From assembly GCA_036004445.1 (NCBI GenBank), contig DASYRL010000147.1, positions 1 through 37,853 on the forward strand: a DNA stretch of 37,853 bases, read 5' to 3'. This stretch comes from DASXUC01 sp036004445 (GTDB lineage: Bacteria; Sysuimicrobiota; Sysuimicrobiia; Sysuimicrobiales; Kaftiobacteriaceae). The notes under the pieces were generated by a model. The model had not been told where the DNA came from and made no database searches. It was given only the letters and a program-made list of their open reading frames with translations. Below are positions 14,975 through 22,322 of the stretch, in pieces; positions within the stretch are counted from its first letter, which is position 1, and every line of letters starts with the position of its first letter. The position numbers were made by a program, and so were the translations under genes.

Positions 14975-16489
14975 TTATGGCCGCAGATACACCGTCCGCG
15001 TCCGGATCATGCCGTCGGGAACTTGCACGAATCCCTGCACCTTGGCGCTCATCGCCTTGTACTCTTTCGGCCACCACAGGAACAGGTACGGCAGGTCGTC
15101 GTTGAGCGCGTTCATCACATCGGTGTAGGCGCGGCGGCGTTGATCGTTGGTGGTCAGGATCCGCGCAGCGTCCATCAGTGAGTCGACCCGGCTGTTGGCG
15201 TAGTCGCTGTTGTTCAAGCCGCCGCCGGTCACGAAGAACCCGTACAGGTTCGCGTCGGGGTCCGGGCGTCCCGACCACCCCAGCAGGGACGCCTCGAACC
15301 GGTGGTTCGACAGCTGGCTGAGCAGGGCGCCGAACTCCACGATCTCGATGTTGATGCGGATGCCGACCTCCGCCGCCATCGACTGGATGACCTGGGCGAC
15401 CTGCTGCGGCTGTCGTCCCGGCGAGATCTTCAGGGTGAAGCTGAACCCGTTGGGCTGCCCGCCTTCCTGCAGTTTGCGGCGCGCCAGATCCAGATTGCGC
15501 TCCGGAATCCGCGAGTTGGCCGGGATGGCGTAGGTGAACATCCCCGGCGGGAACGGCCCGTTGGCCGGCTCGGCGGTCTCCCCGAAGACGACGCGCACGA
15601 GCGTGCGGCGGTCGATGGTGGCGTTGAGCGCCTGGCGCAGCGCCTTGTTGTTGAACGGCGGGCCGGACACCATGATCCACATACCCTGCCAGCCCAATCC
15701 GGCGCGTTCGAGCAGCACGATGCCCTGTTCGGTCTTCAGCCGCGGCACTTCGGCCGCCGGCACCAGGTTGATGATGTCCAGCTCCCCGGCGCGAAGGTTG
15801 GCCACGCGCGCGTTTTCATCGCTGAAGGGACGGAAGACGATCCGTTCCAGGAAACCGGCGCTCCGGTCCCAGTGGCGGTCGAACCGCTCCAGCACGATGC
15901 GTTCCTGCGGGCGCTTTTCGACGAACTTGTAGGGCCCGCTGCACACCGGCTCGCGGGCGAAGTCCCGGCCCAGCCGGCGCGCGGCCGCCGGGGAGACCAT
16001 CATGCCCGCGCGGTCGGAGAGGATGGACAGGAACGGGCTGTACGGTTTGTCCAGGGCGATCCGGATAGTCAGTGGATCGACGACCGTAACGGCGGTGATC
16101 AGGTTGACCTCGCTGAACCGCGGCGAGCCGAACGAGCGGTCGAGCATGCGCTCGAAGTTGTACTTGACCGCCTCCGCGTTGAACGGGGTGCCGTCGTGGA
16201 ACACGACTCCCGATCGGAGCCGGAACGTGTACGTCCGGCCGCCGTCGGTGATCGCCCACGATGTGGCCAGCATCGGTACGATCTCCAGTTCCTGGTTGAT
16301 GTCGACGAGTTTGTCGCACAGGCTCTGGAAGACCTGGCGGTCGACCGCTGCCGTGGACTGATGAGGATCGAGGTTCGGCGGGTCCGCGTCCAGGCCGACC
16401 CGAAGGGTTCCGCCTCTCGTCGGGGCCGCAACGGATACCGCCGAGACTGCGAGGACCAGCGCCAGCACCACCAGTAGCGTGCGTCTCAT
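14975..16489 (-). CDS. Family 5 extracellular solute-binding protein (peptide/nickel type)
   Basis: The 504-aa product has a Sec signal peptide (MRRTLLVVLALVLAVSAVSV) and the family 5 opening RGGTLRVGLDADPPNLDPHQ. The core motif region near residues 80-110 reads WAITDGGRTYTFRLRSGVVF, then HDGTPFNAEAVKYNFERML. Known: these periplasmic or lipid-anchored proteins bind peptides, but also opines, sugars or amino-acid derivatives. No lipobox Cys is seen. Start: ATG 16489 is supported by GGGAGGG 7-8 bases upstream; the frame is open further upstream through a REP-like palindrome, which is not protein-like. The stop abuts the DppB-type start. Confidence 0.94.
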   Translation of the reverse strand: MRRTLLVVLALVLAVSAVSVAAPTRGGTLRVGLDADPPNLDPHQSTAAVDRQVFQSLCDKLVDINQELEIVPMLATSWAITDGGRTYTFRLRSGVVFHDGTPFNAEAVKYNFERMLDRSFGSPRFSEVNLITAVTVVDPLTIRIALDKPYSPFLSILSDRAGMMVSPAAARRLGRDFAREPVCSGPYKFVEKRPQERIVLERFDRHWDRSAGFLERIVFRPFSDENARVANLRAGELDIINLVPAAEVPRLKTEQGIVLLERAGLGWQGMWIMVSGPPFNNKALRQALNATIDRRTLVRVVFGETAEPANGPFPPGMFTYAIPANSRIPERNLDLARRKLQEGGQPNGFSFTLKISPGRQPQQVAQVIQSMAAEVGIRINIEIVEFGALLSQLSNHRFEASLLGWSGRPDPDANLYGFFVTGGGLNNSDYANSRVDSLMDAARILTTNDQRRRAYTDVMNALNDDLPYLFLWWPKEYKAMSAKVQGFVQVPDGMIRTRTVYLRP

Positions 16490-16566
16490 GCTGTTCCCTC
16501 CCACGTAGATGTTCAACAGGAGATGTTGCAGGTAGGACTTTGCGTCGGGGAGAGGGTCTCCTTCAG

Positions 16567-16622
16567 CCCTCACCCTGCCCTCTCCCAGCGGGAGAGGGGA
16601 AGCGGTTGGCCGCCGCCGCGGC
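16567..16622. repeat. REP-like palindrome, copy 2 (between UroD-like gene and binding protein)
   Basis: CCCTCACCCTGCCCTCTCCC (16567-16586), a 3-base loop and GGGAGAGGG (16590-16598) form a 9-bp hairpin, followed by GAAGCGGTTGGCCGCC. It matches the copy at 13046-13102 in order and orientation with scattered changes. It sits inside the operon, 2 bases after the UroD-like stop, where a hairpin could set unequal expression of upstream enzymes and downstream transporter. Confidence 0.75.
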
Positions 16623-16623
16623 T

Positions 16624-17598
16624 TCACCTGTCGACGGATGCGCGCGCGGCGTCGAGCCGGTCGGCGCTGATGTCGGTGGGAATCACGCAGCCCGCGCTGA
16701 CGATGAGGCTTCGCCCCCCGGTCTGCGTGACGGCATCGGCGACTTCCGCGGCGATTTGCTCGGGGCTGCCCGATGACAGCGTGCCCCATTCATCGATCCC
16801 GCCGGCCAGCGCGCCGCCGAACCGCGCCCGGGCTTCGGCGAGCGTGGGGGGCGTTTTGCGATCGTGCCAGTTGATCACGTCGGCGGGGTAGTCCGTCAGC
16901 TCGTCGAACATGACGTCTTGCCCGTGCACGTGCAGGACGGTCAGCTCGCTGCCGCGCACGCCGGCCAGCACGCGCAGGTCGTAGGGGCGCCCGAACTCCT
17001 CGTATTCCTCCACCGCCATGTACCCGACCGATGCGCACTGCGTGGCGAAGAAGATTCCGTCACAGCCGGCGGCCAGGGTTTCAGCGGCGAACTGCGCGGT
17101 GACGTCGGTGATGACCTCCAGTCCGCGGTGCAGCTCCTCAGGATTCTCCCGAAGGTAGCGGATCAACGCCTGCTCACCCGACAGCGTCCGCGCGATCGAC
17201 AGGGGGCTGAAGATCGTGGACAAGATGACGGTATCGGGCAGCCGCTCGCGCACGAGGCGCAGCGCATGAAGCTCGCGGCCGTAGGTCCCGGCCGTCACGT
17301 CCAGCGGCCGCAGGCGTCCCCAGTCCGCGGTGTTCTTGATGGGACGGTCGGTGTAGTGGCGGGTGCCTTCGCGATTGGGTTTGTACGTGGCGCGCAGCCC
17401 CCAGTCGTCGCCGTAGTAACCGCCGGCCGGAGTGACCTTGAGGAAATCCCACCCGTAGCGCTGCTGGAAGCCCACGTGGGCCGCGGCAAGGGACTCGGCC
17501 CGCTGATCGTCGCCGGGGAAGTGCCGCCAGAACGCGATGGGAACACGATCGACGGGTTTCCCGTCAATCGCGGCGCGGACGCGTTCGCGGGCCATCAT
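16624..17598 (-). CDS. Uroporphyrinogen decarboxylase-family protein (non-haem branch likely)
   Basis: The 324-aa product fits the UroD/MtaA/CmuA TIM-barrel family: RERVRAAIDGKPVDRVPIAF at the N-terminus, LPDTVILSTIFSPLSIARTL (about 121-140), AAGCDGIFFATQCASVGYM in the middle and LTVLHVHGQDVMFDELTDYP further on. Known: the family includes true UroD and corrinoid-dependent methyltransferases. Inferred: location in a catabolic transporter operon and lack of other haem genes argue for a methyl-transfer or unknown lyase role. The typical UroD N-terminal substrate motif RQAGRY is absent. The start ATG overlaps the DUF1028 stop by four bases. Confidence 0.88.
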   Translation of the reverse strand: MMARERVRAAIDGKPVDRVPIAFWRHFPGDDQRAESLAAAHVGFQQRYGWDFLKVTPAGGYYGDDWGLRATYKPNREGTRHYTDRPIKNTADWGRLRPLDVTAGTYGRELHALRLVRERLPDTVILSTIFSPLSIARTLSGEQALIRYLRENPEELHRGLEVITDVTAQFAAETLAAGCDGIFFATQCASVGYMAVEEYEEFGRPYDLRVLAGVRGSELTVLHVHGQDVMFDELTDYPADVINWHDRKTPPTLAEARARFGGALAGGIDEWGTLSSGSPEQIAAEVADAVTQTGGRSLIVSAGCVIPTDISADRLDAARASVDR

Positions 17599-18458
17599 TC
17601 TCGATGCCCGAAGCGCTTGCGCATGAAATGCAGAATCTCACGGTCGACGAAGTCGTCCTCGCGCCACCGCTCTTCGAAGTTCTCGACCGAGCAGAACGAG
17701 CGGAGCGCCGACCGAGTCGGCGCATCGTAGGCCCCGCTGGGCGGATCGCCGAGGAATCCGGCGCGGCGCAGCATGTCCTGCACTTCGGCGACGACCGCTC
17801 CCTGGAGCCGGATGAGATTCCCGGGGACTGTTTCCCCGAAATAGAGGCGGTGGAGGTCCAGCAGTTTGTGCAGCTCACCGATCGGCGTCGGATGGTCGTC
17901 GACGCGCAGGTCGATCGCCCGATCGAGGTATCCGCCGTAGCTGCCCTTCTCTTTGGCCACGTACAGCGCGGCGGACTGCTGCCCCCGCCGGTCGCCCCCG
18001 GCCGATTGCCCCGCGTCGAGCGCGGCCAGCAGGCGTTCCGGGAGCAGCCCGGAGGCCTGTTCAAACGACTCTGACATCGCGGCCACCACGGTTTCCGACG
18101 CCAGGATGTTGCCCTGGCACGTGTACGACGCCCCTTGCCGGTGGCCGGCCCAGGTGTAACACTCGCTGCCGGTCCACGCCGCCGCGCGGCCCGCGTAGTC
18201 CACCACGCCGAGTTGTCGGTGCTCGCGCTTTTCGTCGCGCGCGGTGAGCGTCTTCACCACGTCGCCGGCCGGCCGGCCCTCGGCGAGCAGGTCGAGGCCG
18301 TCCGGCCCGTAGCTGAGGTTCGCCCACGCCTGCGTCGCCACACCCCCGGCGCCCGCCCGGGCCCACGGCACGACGGCGCCAACCGCCAGGAACTTGCTGG
18401 CGACTGCCACGCCGACTTCTCCCGTGCCCAGGTCGACGGCGACGATCGAGAACGTCAC
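17595..18458 (-). CDS. DUF1028 Ntn-hydrolase-like protein with C-terminal peptidoglycan-binding-like domain
   Basis: The 287-aa product begins MTFSIVAVDLGTGEVGVAVA and continues with GAVVPWARAGAGGVATQAWA, both DUF1028 hallmarks; residues 1 to about 205 form this domain. From about 215 to the end it resembles the PG-binding-like tail often fused to DUF1028 (VQDMLRRAGFLGDPPSGAYD, TRSALRSFCSVENFEERW). Known: DUF1028 is related to N-terminal nucleophile hydrolases and is thought to cleave amide bonds; no substrate is established. No signal peptide, so it is probably cytoplasmic. The start is GTG 18458 overlapping the M24 stop by four bases; the end overlaps the UroD-like start. Confidence 0.9.
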   Translation of the reverse strand: MTFSIVAVDLGTGEVGVAVASKFLAVGAVVPWARAGAGGVATQAWANLSYGPDGLDLLAEGRPAGDVVKTLTARDEKREHRQLGVVDYAGRAAAWTGSECYTWAGHRQGASYTCQGNILASETVVAAMSESFEQASGLLPERLLAALDAGQSAGGDRRGQQSAALYVAKEKGSYGGYLDRAIDLRVDDHPTPIGELHKLLDLHRLYFGETVPGNLIRLQGAVVAEVQDMLRRAGFLGDPPSGAYDAPTRSALRSFCSVENFEERWREDDFVDREILHFMRKRFGHRE

Positions 18459-19591
18459 GTCACGATCACCTCAGGCAGGGTCTTCGGATACTGCGTGACG
18501 ACTTCGCAGCCGTCTTCGGTGACGAAGATCGTGTCGGAATGCCTGAATCCGCCCACGCCGGGGAGATAGATGCCCGGTTCGACCGACATCACCATGCCGG
18601 GGGCGATGGTCGTTTCGTCGCTGGCCGAAAAGAACGGCGGCTCGTGGACGTCGAGGCCCATCCCGTGGCCCGTGCGATGGATGAACGCGGCGCCGTAGCC
18701 TTCCTGGTCGATGACGTCGCGCGCCGCGCGATCGACGTCGCGGCAGGGGCGGCCGGGCCGGATCGCCGCGATGGCCGCCAGCTGCGCGCGCAGCATGATG
18801 TCAAACACCCGGCGCTGCTCCACGGTCGGCTCCCCCACGAAGATCGTGCGCTCGTCCTCGGAGTAGTACCCGTTGGTCACGCAGCCGGTGCCATGGATCA
18901 CGATGTCGCCCGGCGCCAGCCGCTTCCCCGACGGGATCGAGTGCGGCAGCACGGTCTTCTCTCCGGATACGGGGCGCGACCCCGCCGTTACGTTGAGTTC
19001 GGGGTGTGCCCGCGCCGATTCCAGCAGCATCGCCGCGTTGCCGCGGGCCATGATTTCGATCTCTGGCGTCCCGGGCGCCGACGCCTCGATCTCGACGCGC
19101 ATGCCCAGTTCGGCGAGTTCGGCCCCCGCGCGAATCAGGTAGAGTTCGGTGGGATCTTTCAGCATCCGCAGGCGCTCGATCGTACCTGTGACGGGGAGCA
19201 GCGGGGAGTCCCACGCGGTCGACAGGTAGGCGAGTCCGTCGGCGGTGATGCCCGTCGCCTCGAAGCCCACCTGCCGTCCGCGGAGGCCGCCATCCCGCAT
19301 CGTCTCCACGCACAGGTCCGCCGCCAGCTGGAACGTCGACTTCCCGGACAATCCGCCCAGCGCCATGTCGGAGTACGTCCGGATCCGGGGAATGACCGAC
19401 CGCTCCGCGGCGTGCGAGAGTTCCAGTTCCGGGATGATGAGGACCGGATCGTCGCTCAGCACGACCATGACCGGCCGCGAGTACGTGATGGCGCGGAAGC
19501 CCGACACGTAGTACGTGTTGGCCGGAGTCAGGACCAGAAGCGCATCCAGCCCGGCGTCATGAACGGCACGCATTACGTCGTCGATTCGCAT
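18455..19591 (-). CDS. M24-fold creatinase-like hydrolase lacking most metal ligands
   Basis: The 378-aa product has the creatinase N-terminal domain (1 to about 135) and the pita-bread C-terminal domain of M24. In metal-dependent members five ligands are conserved. Aligning the motifs by eye, the two Asp positions read Gly234 and Glu245 (HGTGCVTNGYYSEDERT) and the last Glu reads Ser352 (GGFRHSDTIFV), while His309 (RTGHGMG) and Glu338 (SVEPGIY) remain. The GYY..xERT pattern resembles creatinase and ectoine hydrolase, which work without metal; His217 in LPHSIP may be the catalytic acid/base. Inferred: an amidino or amide hydrolase, not an aminopeptidase. It is the first gene of the cluster, with GGGGGT before the ATG. 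Confidence 0.88.
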   Translation of the reverse strand: MRIDDVMRAVHDAGLDALLVLTPANTYYVSGFRAITYSRPVMVVLSDDPVLIIPELELSHAAERSVIPRIRTYSDMALGGLSGKSTFQLAADLCVETMRDGGLRGRQVGFEATGITADGLAYLSTAWDSPLLPVTGTIERLRMLKDPTELYLIRAGAELAELGMRVEIEASAPGTPEIEIMARGNAAMLLESARAHPELNVTAGSRPVSGEKTVLPHSIPSGKRLAPGDIVIHGTGCVTNGYYSEDERTIFVGEPTVEQRRVFDIMLRAQLAAIAAIRPGRPCRDVDRAARDVIDQEGYGAAFIHRTGHGMGLDVHEPPFFSASDETTIAPGMVMSVEPGIYLPGVGGFRHSDTIFVTEDGCEVVTQYPKTLPEVIVT

Positions 19592-19600
19592 CTTGACCCC

Positions 19601-19683
19601 CGGGATTACGGGAGTAGGGGATTAGGGGAGTAAGTCGGTGCCATTGCCTAATCCCTTACTCCCCTACTCCCTTAATCCCGTAG
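19601..19683. repeat. Opposed GGGAGTA/GGGATTA arrays forming a long hairpin
   Basis: The left arm (19601-19634) is made of 7-8 base units GGGATTAC, GGGAGTAG, GGGATTAG, GGGAGTAA. The right arm (19648-19683) is the reverse complement of almost the same series. The outer 22 bases pair with a single mismatch. It sits between the GNAT stop (19685) and the M24 start (19591), where it probably ends the GNAT transcript. Confidence 0.85.
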
Positions 19684-19684
19684 G

Positions 19685-20155
19685 CTAGAGTACGCGCTTC
19701 ATCTGGTGCATGTACGTCTCAAATCCCAGCGAGCGCCAGAACGCCGTTGCATCGTCGTTGTTCGCCGCGACGGTCAGCTCCACAAGGGTGACGCCCCGCC
19801 GCCGGAACCAGGAGAGGATCTCATCGACCAGGCGCCGGCCGATGCCGCGCTGCCGGTATCGTTCCCGGACGTAGACGTCGTGGATGTACCCGCGCTGGCG
19901 CGACTCGAAAAACGACGGCAGGCTGGTGATCCGGCCGACGGCATAGCCGACGAGGTGCGTGCCGTCGCGGGCGATGACCGCCAGCGCGTCGTCGCGGTTC
20001 ATCAGTGTGCGCAGGTACGCGCCGTACTCGTGCGGCCATTCCGCCGACGGAGTGAACGTCGCATCGAGATCCGCATGGTAGATCGCGAGCTCTCCCCAGA
20101 CCGGAAGGATCTCCTCGATGTCACGGGGGGTGGCCCGCCGGATCTGCACGCTCAT
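19685..20155 (-). CDS. GNAT-family N-acetyltransferase
   Basis: The 156-aa single-domain protein has the acetyl-CoA binding loop VYVRERYRQRGIGRRLVDEI (about 94-113) and a C-terminal LTVAANNDDATAFWRSLGFE, the standard GNAT ending. Acceptor unknown. Start: ATG 20155 is chosen because GGAGGG lies 4-5 bases upstream; the frame is open for 14 more codons upstream but lacks a ribosome binding site. Divergent from the ABC exporter genes (83-base gap) and followed by a long hairpin. Confidence 0.9.
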   Translation of the reverse strand: MSVQIRRATPRDIEEILPVWGELAIYHADLDATFTPSAEWPHEYGAYLRTLMNRDDALAVIARDGTHLVGYAVGRITSLPSFFESRQRGYIHDVYVRERYRQRGIGRRLVDEILSWFRRRGVTLVELTVAANNDDATAFWRSLGFETYMHQMKRVL

Positions 20156-20238
20156 TGTGCCCTCCGAGAATGTGGGGAAACATTCCGTTCCTCCCAATAC
20201 ATTCCTCCGGTCGCGCTCCGGTAGTATGCTTGTCGGGT

Positions 20239-21168
20239 ATGAGTGCCCTCCGCGCGGCGGAGTCCATCGTCAGCGTCACCGATCTCTACAAGCGGTACGG
20301 CCCGGTCGTTGCCGTGGACCGTATCAGCTTCACTGTGGCCCGCGGCGAGATCTTCGGCATCCTCGGGCCCAACGGCGCCGGCAAGACCACGACGCTGGAA
20401 ACGCTGGAGGGACTGCGCCGCCCGGACGGCGGACAGGCGGTGGTGGGCGGCATCGACGTGCGCCGCGATCCGCGCGGCGTCCGGGCGCGCATCGGCGTGC
20501 AGCTGCAGGAAGCCGGCTTCTTCGAGCGGCTCACGGTCGCGGAGACCCTCGAGCTGTTCGGGTCCTTTCACCGCACGCACCTTCCCGTGGACGGCGTGAT
20601 CGCGCGGCTGCAGCTGCAGGAGAAGCGGGGCGCAGCGGTCGAGACCCTGTCCGGGGGCCAGCGCCAGCGGCTGTCCGTCGCCACGGCGCTGATCAACGAT
20701 CCGCCGCTGATCTTCCTGGATGAACCTACGACGGGGCTGGATCCGCAGGCACGCCGCAACCTCTGGGAGGTGATCGCCGGCTTCCGCGCGGAGGGACGGA
20801 CGGTGATCCTGACGACCCATTATATGGAAGAGGCGCAGCGCCTGTGCGACCGGGTCGCGATCATGGACCATGGACGCATTGCCGCGATGGATTCCCCGCG
20901 CGAGCTGATCCGCCGGCATACCCCCGGCACGACCGTAGCACTCACGGTGATGGAAGGGGGCGCCGCGTACGCCGGCCTGCCGGGCGTGCAGCGCGCTGAA
21001 GCCTCCAACGGGGAGGTCGTCATGACGACGACCGATCCGGTTGTGACGGTGAACGCGCTGATGGAACTTGCCCGAGACGGGCAGGTGCAGTTCCAGCAGC
21101 TGCGGGTCGAGGAAGCGACGCTGGAAGACGTCTTCCTTGAACTGACGGGGCACCTGCTTCGCGAATGA
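20239..21168 (+). CDS. ABC-2 type exporter ATPase
   Basis: The 309-aa product has all ATPase motifs: Walker A GPNGAGKTTT (about residues 45-54), the signature LSGGQRQRLSVA, Walker B LIFLDEPTTGLDP and the H-loop TTHYMEEAQ. The C-terminal 80 residues form the small regulatory domain common in DrrA/CcmA-like exporters. Known: it powers export of drugs, polysaccharides or lipids with an ABC-2 permease. Start: ATG 20239 is just before the domain; the ribosome binding site is weak and TAGTAT at 20222-20227 could be a -10 box, so the leader may be very short. Its stop overlaps the permease start by four bases. Confidence 0.94.
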   Translation: MSALRAAESIVSVTDLYKRYGPVVAVDRISFTVARGEIFGILGPNGAGKTTTLETLEGLRRPDGGQAVVGGIDVRRDPRGVRARIGVQLQEAGFFERLTVAETLELFGSFHRTHLPVDGVIARLQLQEKRGAAVETLSGGQRQRLSVATALINDPPLIFLDEPTTGLDPQARRNLWEVIAGFRAEGRTVILTTHYMEEAQRLCDRVAIMDHGRIAAMDSPRELIRRHTPGTTVALTVMEGGAAYAGLPGVQRAEASNGEVVMTTTDPVVTVNALMELARDGQVQFQQLRVEEATLEDVFLELTGHLLRE

Positions 21169-22235
21169 GAGCCTTCCTGTTGACCATCGTGATGGGGTTC
21201 CGGATGTACCTCCGGGATCGTTCCTCGCTGTTCTGGGGTATGGCGTTTCCGGTCATCCTGATGGGTCTGATCGGGCTCGCGTTCGGGCGGACGGAATCTC
21301 TCACGTTCCGGGTGGCGTTCGTCGATCAGGGGAGCGGCCCGCTCGGTCTGGGTCTGCGGGCGGGGCTGGCTCAGGTTCCCGTGTTCATCGTCTCCGACGT
21401 CCCGGATGAGGCCGCGGCCCTGGACCTCCTGCGCAAAGGCCAGCGGACGTTGGTGGTCGTTGTGCCGCCGTTCGGCTCGCCGGCGCCGCTGCGCGTGTTC
21501 TTCGACCAGGCTCGCGTGCAGGACTCACGCACGGCGCTGGTGATCCTCGAGCGGTTCGTCGCCGAGGCAAATCTCCAAATCGCCGGAGTCAAGCCGGCCG
21601 TGGAGATTCAGGCCACCGGCATTGCCGGCGCCCGGGAGGTGCGGTTCTTTGACTTCCTGCTGCCGGGCATTCTCGCGATGACGGTCATGCAGACGGGCCT
21701 GCAGGGGGTGACGTGGGTGGTCACCGGCTACCGCCAGCGTCTCATTCTCAAACGGGTGCTGGCCACGCCGGTACATCCGTTCGTGTTCCTCTCCGGCCTC
21801 GTCGCGCGCTACGCTGTCACCAACATCGCGCAGCTGGCGGTCGTCGTGCTGATCGGCGTCGGCGTGTTTGGGGCGAGGATCGTCGGGAGCCTGGGGGTCC
21901 TGACGGTGGTCGGGCTGTTCGGGGCGCTCGCCTTCGTGGGCATGGGGTTTGCGGTGTCGACGTGGTCGAAGACGCCGGAATCGGCCAACCTGCTCGGCAG
22001 CGTGATCAGCTTCCCGATGCTGTTCTTGGCCGGAACGCTGTGGCCGAGGGACTTCATGCCGGCCTTCATGCAGCCCGTCATCGCGCTGCTGCCGCTGACC
22101 CCCCTGGTGGAAGCGATGCGCGGGGTGGCCACCCGCGGCGACGCGGTCACCCCTTACCTGGGCGGGCTGGCCTATCTGGGGTTGTGGGGCCTGCTCACGT
22201 TCGCCCTCGCGGTATGGCGCTTCAAATGGGAGTAA
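21165..22235 (+). CDS. ABC-2 type exporter permease
   Basis: The 356-aa product has one N-terminal membrane helix, a large external loop (about 45-170) and a C-terminal cluster of five helices ending with FPMLFLAGTLWPRDFMPAFM, a hallmark of ABC-2 permeases. Known: a pair of these forms the inner-membrane channel driven by the preceding ATPase. Start ATG 21165 lies in the four-base overlap ATGA. Substrate unknown; no resistance or biosynthesis gene is adjacent. Confidence 0.93.
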   Translation: MRAFLLTIVMGFRMYLRDRSSLFWGMAFPVILMGLIGLAFGRTESLTFRVAFVDQGSGPLGLGLRAGLAQVPVFIVSDVPDEAAALDLLRKGQRTLVVVVPPFGSPAPLRVFFDQARVQDSRTALVILERFVAEANLQIAGVKPAVEIQATGIAGAREVRFFDFLLPGILAMTVMQTGLQGVTWVVTGYRQRLILKRVLATPVHPFVFLSGLVARYAVTNIAQLAVVVLIGVGVFGARIVGSLGVLTVVGLFGALAFVGMGFAVSTWSKTPESANLLGSVISFPMLFLAGTLWPRDFMPAFMQPVIALLPLTPLVEAMRGVATRGDAVTPYLGGLAYLGLWGLLTFALAVWRFKWE

Positions 22236-22307
22236 CGACAGGGAACAGGGAGCAGGGAACGGGGAACAGGGAGTGCCCAACTGTTCCCTGTTCCCAGTTC
22301 CCTGGTC
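22236..22307. repeat. Opposed GGGAACA tandem arrays after the ABC exporter
   Basis: The left array (22236-22274) has five to six copies of GGGAACA or GGGAGCA; the right array (22281-22307) has the reverse complement TGTTCCC three times. With only 6 bases between them they form a strong imperfect hairpin directly after the permease stop. It may act as a terminator, although no T-tract follows. Confidence 0.85.
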
Positions 22308-22322
22308 GCGCCCTTCCGAGAG

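Noticed and set aside
15302..16477. Long plus-strand frame opposite the family 5 binding protein
   Set aside because: Low-complexity Arg/Ala-rich product with no domain, fully antisense to a clear binding protein with signal peptide.
18539..19633. Plus-strand frame of about 360 codons opposite the M24-like gene
   Set aside because: Antisense shadow; product rich in Arg, His and Asp without any family motif.
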